A stretch of 33,634 nt of DNA, taken from assembly GCA_031549725.1 (NCBI GenBank), contig JAVBPH010000109.1:1-33634 (forward strand), in the 5' to 3' direction. This DNA is from UBA937 sp031549725. Lineage in GTDB: Bacteria; Spirochaetota; Spirochaetia; Treponematales; Breznakiellaceae. The translations under genes and the position numbers were made by a program. How positions within the stretch are numbered: the stretch's first letter is position 1; the number at the start of each line of letters is the position of its first letter. The notes under the pieces were generated by a model that worked only from the letters and a program-made list of their open reading frames with translations, made no database searches and was not told where the DNA came from. Shown here in pieces: positions 1 to 5,923 of the stretch.

Positions 1-138
1 CCTTTTTCAAAACTCGGTTAGTTTTGAAAAAGGCTTTTGCAGAAAGAATGCTATTTCCTTACCCATAAATAAAATAGTATTCTTTCTGCACTTACATCTA
101 AGGTTGCTTTTTCAAAATTTGACATTTTGAAAAAGCCT
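1..138 (+). repeat. Triple-hairpin repeat, copy 1 (cut by window start)
   Basis: This is a 140-bp element missing its first two bases at the window edge. It folds into three consecutive hairpins. The first has 15-bp arms (GCCTTTTTCAAAACT and its complement) around a CGGTT loop. The second has arms of about 18 bp starting GCAGAAAGAAT. The third has 13-bp arms starting GCTTTTTCAAAAT. Hairpins 1 and 3 share the CTTTTTCAAAA arm, so the element ends also form an imperfect terminal inverted repeat. By eye the copy is identical to the one at the other end of the window. No ORF lies inside it, so it resembles a MITE or REP/BIME-like element. The family is not recognised. Confidence 0.9.
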
Positions 139-351
139 CACCATATATTATATGGAACTGATACGAAGCGGATATTTTAATCCTCCGGAGGATGCATGAT
201 GATAGTTTTATCAGCTGCCTTTGATTAGTATTTACCATATAGCTGATTGTCTTTTGTCACCAGGGGCAGGAATTAATTTCGAAAACCGGATATATACCGG
301 CAGGAAACACATAACCGGGTATATATACATCAACAATAAAGGAAGGGATAT
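139..351. other. Leader region with short palindromes
   Basis: No gene is seen here. The region holds a 14-bp perfect palindrome, ATCCTCCGGAGGAT, at 180-193 and a weaker one (CCATATA/TATATGG type) near 140-154. A good ribosome binding site (AAGGAAGGG) lies just before the start at 352. No convincing promoter was picked out. Confidence 0.5.
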
Positions 352-1227
352 ATGGCAGGTGCAATAGTATCATTCTTTATCGTGGCTGCATTTTATGGTT
401 TTGTCATTTGGCGGGTAAAGGGCCGGTGTTCAAGATTTGAATTCATCATAAAAACCGTGGTGATATACGTATCGATAGGGGTTCTGTTTGGAATCGGAAT
501 GCTGGTCTTTTTGCTTTTTAATAACGTTTCTGCGTTTTTTATTAATTACTTTATAGCCCTTGCTTTGCTGTACCAGAGTATCAAACTGACTATAAAAAGG
601 TTTTACGATCTGGATATGGATGGCTGGCATGTGCTGTTGACCATGATTCCCCTGGTTGGTCTTGGGGTGAAGATATATTTATTTGTCAAAGAAGGAGAGC
701 CGGGGCTGAATGAATACGATGAAGCCGTGAATTATTCAAAGCTCCTGAAGCCATTAAAAGATACGGACCAGAGGCAGGTTATTGATATTTGTTCCGACAG
801 GTTGTTCTTTGATAAGGACGAATTTGCCTTTGAGAGGTATTTGAATAATTACAAAATTACCATACCGGATTATTTGCAGAAGGAAAATATTTTTGTTAAA
901 TACCTGACTGACAAATACACCCTTAAAAAAGAAGGTTATAGAAAAATAATAGAAATTTCCAAGGATGAATTCCTTGATATGGTTAAGGAGCTAAAACTGA
1001 TTCTTGTAAAAGATTCTTTTTATATTCTGGTCGGGGAAGCGGAAGTGTTTATCCGGCAGGAGGATTTTAAATATACCATGATAATTACAAAGGATGAAAG
1101 CATCAGGATTGAAGGTGAATTAAAATTGCTGGACGGGCAGTCGGAATATACGGAATATGAAAATCTTAAGATTTATAAAGGAATATACAAAAACAATTTG
1201 CTGATTTGGATAAAGGGTGTGGCCTGA
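352..1227 (+). CDS. DUF805-domain membrane protein with unique C-terminal domain
   Basis: This 291-residue protein has an N-terminal half matching the DUF805 family of small inner-membrane proteins (YhaH/YhaI type). It shows an N-terminal membrane helix, a CSRFEF motif where the family has RxSRxEF, two further hydrophobic segments, and the typical IKRFYDLDMDGW followed by IPLVGLGVKIYLFVKEGEPGLNEYDEAVNY. DUF805 proteins are usually only 110-150 residues. Here about 160 mostly hydrophilic residues follow, with no domain I recognise. The start has a strong AAGGAAGGG ribosome binding site seven bases upstream. The GC-rich repeat at 1231-1268 follows the stop and could end transcription. Function is unknown; the membrane location is well supported. 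Confidence 0.8.
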   Translation: MAGAIVSFFIVAAFYGFVIWRVKGRCSRFEFIIKTVVIYVSIGVLFGIGMLVFLLFNNVSAFFINYFIALALLYQSIKLTIKRFYDLDMDGWHVLLTMIPLVGLGVKIYLFVKEGEPGLNEYDEAVNYSKLLKPLKDTDQRQVIDICSDRLFFDKDEFAFERYLNNYKITIPDYLQKENIFVKYLTDKYTLKKEGYRKIIEISKDEFLDMVKELKLILVKDSFYILVGEAEVFIRQEDFKYTMIITKDESIRIEGELKLLDGQSEYTEYENLKIYKGIYKNNLLIWIKGVA

Positions 1228-1230
1228 TCC

Positions 1231-1268
1231 GCCGGCGGGTTTCATACCCCGCTGCTTGCGGCGGGTGT
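1231..1268. repeat. GC-rich hairpin repeat, second family (short copy)
   Basis: The segment contains GCGGGTTTCATACCCCGC, an imperfect palindrome, followed by a second CCCGC/GCGGG hairpin. The same GCGGGTTT...CCCGC core occurs at 19389 and, degraded, at 23259. It lies directly after the stop of the DUF805 gene and may act as a transcription terminator, although no T-run follows. Confidence 0.5.
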
Positions 1269-1365
1269 TGATTAACTGACCTGTAATACAAAGGATGCAG
1301 GGAAATTTTCGGTGAAGTTTTCAAAGGTTCCCGGTAACATTATCGTATACATTCAGGAGGATTTT

Positions 1366-1716
1366 ATGATGGACTTTATTGTTCTGGTTTTTAATATTAA
1401 AGAAAACCCTTTAAAGTATGTCGGGTATATTGATAAAAGCAAAATATGTAATGTGGATGATAATTTCACGGTAAGGTCCTTGTCTTATAAATGCGAGATA
1501 TGCAATGCCCACACGACGCTGCGGGTATTTGAAGGCAGCCGTCACTGGTCCTTGTTTTCTATTCCCCTGGGAAACTCGGATTACCACTATAAGGTATTCT
1601 GCTGGACGTGCAAAAATTTTATATTCCAGTTTAAATCAAAAGAGATGAAATACCTGCGGAAAAACGGAATCATGGTGGATTTTGATATGGCTTTGCTGGA
1701 CAAGGAACCTTTATAA
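1366..1716 (+). CDS. Small zinc-ribbon protein
   Basis: This soluble protein of 116 residues carries two Cys pairs, CEIC and CWTC, about 45 residues apart. Between them lie a conserved-looking LFSIPLG segment and a YKVFCWTCKNF strand. This layout matches the family of short zinc-ribbon proteins in which an IPL motif separates two CxxC knuckles. The start was set at 1366 because AGGAGG lies five bases upstream; a GTG 18 codons further upstream in the same frame lacks such a site. The radical SAM gene follows 13 bases after the stop, suggesting cotranscription. The biochemical role is unknown. Zinc binding is inferred from the cysteines. Confidence 0.7.
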   Translation: MMDFIVLVFNIKENPLKYVGYIDKSKICNVDDNFTVRSLSYKCEICNAHTTLRVFEGSRHWSLFSIPLGNSDYHYKVFCWTCKNFIFQFKSKEMKYLRKNGIMVDFDMALLDKEPL

Positions 1717-1729
1717 TTAAGGTTGATAT

Positions 1730-2602
1730 ATGCATTTTAAAACCGTTAAAGGAATTCTATCCTCTCACAATGGAATGAATATCAGCCGGGGGTGTATCCA
1801 TGGCTGTATTTACTGTGACGCCAGAAGTACCTGTTACAATATGGACCACGATTTTGAGGATGTGGAAATAAAAATCAATGCTCCGGAATTGCTGGAAGAA
1901 AAACTGAAAAGCAAACGCAAAAAATGTATGATCGGAACCGGCGCCATGAGCGATCCCTATATACCTATTCCGGAAAACCTGCACAGTATAAGGACCTGCC
2001 TGGAGATTATTGAAAAATATGGATTTGGCCTGGCGATACAGACAAAATCAAATTTAATTTTAAGGGACTTGGATTTACTGAAAAAGATAAATCAAAAAGC
2101 AAAATGTGTTGTACAAATAACCCTGACCACATTTGATGAGAATCTCTGCAGAATCCTTGAACCTAATGTATCCACCACCAGGGAACGGTTTGAGGTGCTG
2201 AAAATAATGCATGACGAAGGTATTAAAACCGTGGTGTGGCTGTGTCCTATTCTGCCGTTTATCAATGATACGGAGGATAATATCCGGGGCATATTGGATT
2301 ACTGTATTGAAGCCCGGGTTTACGGAATTCTCTGTTTTGGAATGGGTGTGACCCTGAGGGAAGGGGACCGGGAATATTTCTACCAAAACCTGGACAAACA
2401 TTTCCCCGGATTAAAACAGAAGTACCAGCGAAAATACGGGAACAGCTATGAAATTGTCAGTGATAACCACCGGCCGTTAATGGAGATCTTTAACCGAGTA
2501 TGTGATGAGCATCAAATAGTGCATGGTACGGATATCCTGTTCAGATATTTTGGGGAGTTCGAGGATAAGAGCAAACCCGAACAGCCGGACTTATTTGATT
2601 GA
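1730..2602 (+). CDS. SPL-family radical SAM protein
   Basis: This 290-residue protein belongs to the SplB-like radical SAM group (COG1533). The cluster motif is CIHGCIYC, with Cys22, Cys26 and Cys29 in CX3CX2C spacing, so it should bind a 4Fe-4S cluster and S-adenosylmethionine. Downstream, MIGTGAMSDPYIPIPE and the TKSNLILRDLDLL strand are typical of this group, as is the VVWLCPILPFINDTEDNI region. True spore photoproduct lyase repairs UV lesions in spores. Spirochaetes do not make spores, and this shorter relative lacks the evidence for that role, so its substrate is unknown. It sits between a zinc-ribbon gene and a HEAT-repeat gene in a compact plus-strand cluster. Confidence 0.85.
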   Translation: MHFKTVKGILSSHNGMNISRGCIHGCIYCDARSTCYNMDHDFEDVEIKINAPELLEEKLKSKRKKCMIGTGAMSDPYIPIPENLHSIRTCLEIIEKYGFGLAIQTKSNLILRDLDLLKKINQKAKCVVQITLTTFDENLCRILEPNVSTTRERFEVLKIMHDEGIKTVVWLCPILPFINDTEDNIRGILDYCIEARVYGILCFGMGVTLREGDREYFYQNLDKHFPGLKQKYQRKYGNSYEIVSDNHRPLMEIFNRVCDEHQIVHGTDILFRYFGEFEDKSKPEQPDLFD

Positions 2603-2629
2603 TTTGTTCTTTTAGGAGAGTGGTAAGCT

Positions 2630-3280
2630 ATGAATTCTATGATTGATCAATTGGCCTATTCGCTGGGAAGAAACGATGAAGGAGCCAATATCGCATTAGC
2701 GAATGAACTGGTAAAGACAAAAAACAAAAAGGGTATAAAAGATATTGTTGAAGGATTGGATAATCCTAAAGAACAAATCGCCAACGACTGCATAAAAGTT
2801 TTGTATGAGACCGGCGGAAAGTCCCCGGAACTTATTGCCGATTACGTGAATGTATTTATCAAGCTGCTGTCATCAAAAAATAATCGCCTCGTCTGGGGAG
2901 CTATGACCGCTTTATCGGAAATTGCGGAACTTAAACCGGAGGAAATATTCGGTAAGCTGGATACCGTAATAAGGGCATATCATACCGGCAGTGTAATCAC
3001 CGTTGATAACAGCATCAGCGTGTTTGCAAAGGTGGCGAAATCCGGGAAAAAGTATGAAGCAAAGATATTCCCTGTCATTTTAAAACACCTGGAAACCTGC
3101 CGGCCGAAGGAAGTGGGACAGCATGCTGAAAGGGCCTTTGTCTGTATAAATGAACACAACGCAGAAGCCTTTAAGCAGGTACTGTTAAAGAGAAGGGACT
3201 CACTGACGGAACCTCAGCAGAAACGGGTTGATACATTATTAAAGAAGATTCCCTCCGGTACCAGGACGGATAAAAAATAA
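2630..3280 (+). CDS. HEAT-repeat-like protein
   Basis: This 216-residue soluble protein is predicted to be almost entirely alpha-helical, with repeated helix pairs of the HEAT type. Examples are GIKDIVEGLDNPKEQIANDCIKVLYETG and LLSSKNNRLVWGAMTALSEIAELKPEEI, where each unit has a loop containing N or D followed by an amphipathic helix. HEAT scaffolds usually bind proteins or nucleic acids. No catalytic motif is visible. AGGAG lies eleven bases upstream of the first ATG; a second ATG three codons in could also be used. The gene follows the radical SAM gene by 27 bases and ends against a large palindrome, so it is probably last in that transcript. Confidence 0.75.
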   Translation: MNSMIDQLAYSLGRNDEGANIALANELVKTKNKKGIKDIVEGLDNPKEQIANDCIKVLYETGGKSPELIADYVNVFIKLLSSKNNRLVWGAMTALSEIAELKPEEIFGKLDTVIRAYHTGSVITVDNSISVFAKVAKSGKKYEAKIFPVILKHLETCRPKEVGQHAERAFVCINEHNAEAFKQVLLKRRDSLTEPQQKRVDTLLKKIPSGTRTDKK

Positions 3281-3340
3281 TATGAGGTGATTTCAAATCC
3301 CGCCGGACCGGAAGGTCCGTAATTTTGAAATTACCTCATA
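3281..3340. terminator. 60-bp nested palindrome after HEAT-repeat gene
   Basis: Outer arms of 17 bases (TATGAGGTGATTTCAAA at 3281 and its near-perfect complement ending at 3340, one G-T pair) enclose an inner CGGACC-GGAA-GGTCCG hairpin at 3304-3319. It starts directly after the stop codon. There is no T-run, so factor-independent termination is uncertain. A mobile palindrome or mRNA-stabilising structure is equally possible. Confidence 0.55.
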
Positions 3341-3342
3341 TA

Positions 3343-3531
3343 TCAGTATGGTGAATCCGTGAGGCTTTTCAGGTAGGGCAGTTCCTTTGCCAGGTCCTTC
3401 CGGAGACTTTTCTGCCAGAAGTACTCCCCAAAGAACAGCACCATGTTTATCCATGGATACAGAAAAAGTGCCCGGAATAAATTCCCCGGGGAATAAATCC
3501 TGCTGCTGGCATGGATGATTTCTTCCTGCAG
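3343..3531 (-). pseudogene. Remnant of a protein-coding gene (C-terminal fragment)
   Basis: On the minus strand an open stretch of 62 codons ends at a TGA at 3345-3343 and is closed upstream by an in-frame TAA. It has no start codon with a ribosome binding site. The peptide looks protein-like rather than random, with aromatic and amphipathic stretches such as NLFRALFLYPWINMVLFFGEY followed by a charged WQKSLRKDLAKELPYLKSL tail. I do not recognise the parent family. A shifted frame over the same bases gives a less natural peptide. I read this as the surviving 3' end of a decayed gene, with low certainty. Confidence 0.3.
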
Positions 3532-3718
3532 TTATGGATACATCACGTTTCAAATCTGATGACGGTGACTATCCATCAACTGATGTTGTTATTGAAGACG
3601 ACACTCTTTACTAATAATCCGTTTCCGGATTACTGAAGATCACCAGCCCACCGCCGTTTATACCTGATTTGCAATTAACTTTGGGGGATTGGCCATGCTA
3701 ATCCGGACAGCAGTGATA
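3532..3718. other. Intergenic decay region
   Basis: No intact gene is seen. A plus-strand stretch ending at 3612 reads DDGDYPSTDVVIEDDTLY then stop and may be the tail of another lost gene. A small hairpin, TAATCCG/CGGATTA, lies near 3615. Nothing else was recognised before the end of the lipoprotein gene. Confidence 0.35.
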
Positions 3719-4501
3719 TTATTTATCATCATACAATGGAACACTTTGAATATAGATATTTTCTCCAGATGGTCGTATTTCTGGCGAATATAAATTAAAT
3801 GGGTTTTTATCCTCTCCTATTATTTCTTTTATTTCAAAATTATTCATATAATGAATTACAAATGAATCAAAAACAACATTTCCTTTTTCTTCTCCCTGTA
3901 CATTTTTTCCTTCATAAAAGGCAATCCGTCCTGAAGCTTGAGGAAATCCTTGTATCCCCAATATAGTAGGTAAATATGGAAATGGATATGTACATTTTGA
4001 ACCATCTAAACTCACCACGTTCTTTATTACTGTTTCATTTACTTCGATTTGTATGTATTCGGGTTTAGAATATATATTGTCATTCTCTGTTTTTCCTATA
4101 ATAGTATTTCCATAGCTAAATATATATGAAAACACTGGAATGCTTTCTAATGAAATATTATCACCTAAAGTTGTCTTTAGATACTTTCTTCCGGTTTCAT
4201 CCGAATAAAATAAGAAATATTTATCGATCTTTGATAAATCATCTGAAAATAAGCGAATAGGGTTTCCTTCATTTAAAATAAAAGTTTTTCCATAAGAAGC
4301 ATTTTCTGCTTTTTCCCATAAATCATTAGCATTTATTTTCAAATGATTATTTTCTGATTCATCAATAAATCTTGCTTTTGCTACTTCCGGCATATATTTA
4401 ATTTCATTTGTTTCCTCTGTCTCTACAGATTTATTTTTCTCTTCACAAGAGCATAAAATATATAAAACTATAAATATTATTATGTATAGCTTCTTTTTCA
4501 T
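3719..4501 (-). CDS. Predicted lipoprotein of unknown function
   Basis: This 260-residue protein starts with a positively charged MKKK, a hydrophobic stretch and a lipobox-like LCSC with the lipidated Cys near residue 19. It should therefore be anchored in the cell envelope. The mature part is acidic and rich in aromatic residues and asparagine. No catalytic motif or family was recognised. The gene is clearly more AT-rich than the fliS-polA block, as is the next gene on this strand, which suggests acquisition from elsewhere. It lies downstream of the secreted-protein gene at 4603 with about 100 bases between them, so the two may be cotranscribed. Confidence 0.7.
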   Translation of the reverse strand: MKKKLYIIIFIVLYILCSCEEKNKSVETEETNEIKYMPEVAKARFIDESENNHLKINANDLWEKAENASYGKTFILNEGNPIRLFSDDLSKIDKYFLFYSDETGRKYLKTTLGDNISLESIPVFSYIFSYGNTIIGKTENDNIYSKPEYIQIEVNETVIKNVVSLDGSKCTYPFPYLPTILGIQGFPQASGRIAFYEGKNVQGEEKGNVVFDSFVIHYMNNFEIKEIIGEDKNPFNLYSPEIRPSGENIYIQSVPLYDDK

Positions 4502-4602
4502 ATTTCAAGCGCTCCTCTTATTACTTTATTTATAAACCTCAAAAGCCATTTAATCCGTCAATAAACCTTCGGGTAAAATCTGATGTAACAGAAGTATAAT
4601 TT

Positions 4603-5073
4603 TTAGTTAATTATTAAATAATAGTCGTCTGTACCTCTTGAGTCCTTAATAAAAGACTCCGGTCTCAAGGATGACATATCCAACAATATATCCCCTTTTT
4701 TATTTCGGATAGTAAAATCCTGATAAATCATTTTAAATTGTTCATAGGGGCCTAGGGATTTGAACCATAACTGTAGGCTATCATATTGATGATACCCATA
4801 ACAAGTCTTTTGCTCCATTGGCTTAACTTCAATTTGTTGGCCATCTATTAAAAATATAGCAACATCAAGATATTCATGTAATAATTCAAATGAATATGTC
4901 CTAATTCCATTTATTTCCACCTTTAGTTCCGGATGTACTACAATATCTAGGTATATTGATTCATTTCTTTTATTCCATACAAAAACTTCACAACGTGGAC
5001 GAGAAAATGCCATGAGTTCCATAGAACAAAAGACCATGACGACAAGAACTAAAATGTGAGTATTCTTTTTCAC
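4603..5073 (-). CDS. Secreted protein of unknown function
   Basis: This 156-residue protein has an N-terminal signal peptide (MKKNTHILVLVVMVFCSMELMAFS, likely cleaved after MAF or so). The mature domain is beta-rich and contains two cysteines. No family was recognised. The start is GTG at 5073, chosen because GGAGGTGA lies six bases upstream. Base composition is AT-rich like its downstream neighbour at 3719. Both are predicted envelope proteins and may form a small acquired unit. Confidence 0.65.
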   Translation of the reverse strand: MKKNTHILVLVVMVFCSMELMAFSRPRCEVFVWNKRNESIYLDIVVHPELKVEINGIRTYSFELLHEYLDVAIFLIDGQQIEVKPMEQKTCYGYHQYDSLQLWFKSLGPYEQFKMIYQDFTIRNKKGDILLDMSSLRPESFIKDSRGTDDYYLIIN

Positions 5074-5172
5074 CTTGTATCACCTCCAATTAAGGGCATC
5101 CGTTATTGCTGAGCTTTTTAAACCTGCAGCCTGCGAGAATTTTGCCCTCTCACTGATTGAACAACCTTTAAA

Positions 5173-5844
5173 TTAAGAGTTCATATGTGTATTTTTATTA
5201 TGAAAATATGAAAAGTCCTCCGCAAAAATCGCCTGCCCCTCAATAGTTTTTATATCACTAAATAATGGTATTGGAATAACTCCGTTTTTCACGTTTTTAG
5301 GGAGTTCATATCTATATGGGCCGTCTTTTAGGTTTCGATGTGTGAAGTGATAATTCCAAATCAACTGCCCATATACCGCGTACCCATTGGTGTTCTTCAT
5401 GTCGTTCCACCGGGAGTCCAACATGATCATTCCCATCTGTCCGGTTCCGGGTGACTCGATGTTCGATTGGGCACTCTTTTTGTAATCAGGTTCCGACTTC
5501 ATGATCGGGGCATAGCCGATATGTGCTCCCAGTTCTCCGTCCCTCACCGTTACGGTCTTATTCAACAGGTCCTGGTATTCCTGTTTTTCCTTGTCACTGA
5601 GTTTGTCATAACCCTTTTCTTTCAGGTCTTTTATCCGTTTCTGGTATGCTTCGTTCTCGGCCTTAAATGCCGTGTCTTCACTGGCTTGGGCGTATTCCTT
5701 TGCGTTCATCTCTCCAAGGCCCTGCGGGATTACCGGCTGTTTCTGACGATTGTCTTCCACACGTCCGAAGATCCGTTCTCCCCATACGCTCAGGTCATGG
5801 TTCGCCTGGTCTACCATCAGCATGATTACATCGGCGCTCAGCAC
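5173..5844 (-). CDS. Probably 5'-truncated gene of unknown function
   Basis: The reading frame gives 223 residues starting at GTG 5844. An in-frame stop lies only five codons upstream, and a modest GAGGA site precedes the start. There is no signal peptide. The protein opens directly with MLSADVIMLMVDQANHDLSVWGERIFGRVEDN, which reads like the middle of a longer protein. It then has a charged Lys/Glu-rich helical stretch (EAYQKRIKDLKEKGYDKLSDKEKQEYQDLLNKT) and a region with WNDMKNTNGYAVYGQLIWNYHFTHRN. It begins 79 bases after the polA stop on the same strand. I think the original 5' part was lost by a rearrangement that fused this remnant next to polA. No family is assigned. Confidence 0.5.
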   Translation of the reverse strand: MLSADVIMLMVDQANHDLSVWGERIFGRVEDNRQKQPVIPQGLGEMNAKEYAQASEDTAFKAENEAYQKRIKDLKEKGYDKLSDKEKQEYQDLLNKTVTVRDGELGAHIGYAPIMKSEPDYKKSAQSNIESPGTGQMGMIMLDSRWNDMKNTNGYAVYGQLIWNYHFTHRNLKDGPYRYELPKNVKNGVIPIPLFSDIKTIEGQAIFAEDFSYFHNKNTHMNS

Positions 5845-5923
5845 TTCGAGGTTTCCTCATTGCTGCCTCACTAAAATAAATATATCACCGCTAGGATATA
5901 TTTCCGGGTATCACTGTTATCTT

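Noticed and set aside
139..196. The frame after copy 1 (reading IYYMELIRSGYFNPPEDA then stop) as the missing tail of the DUF3788 gene
   Set aside because: It would require copies 1 and 4 to be one and the same repeat. The peptide does not clearly resemble the Lys-rich DUF3788 tail, so the link cannot be supported.
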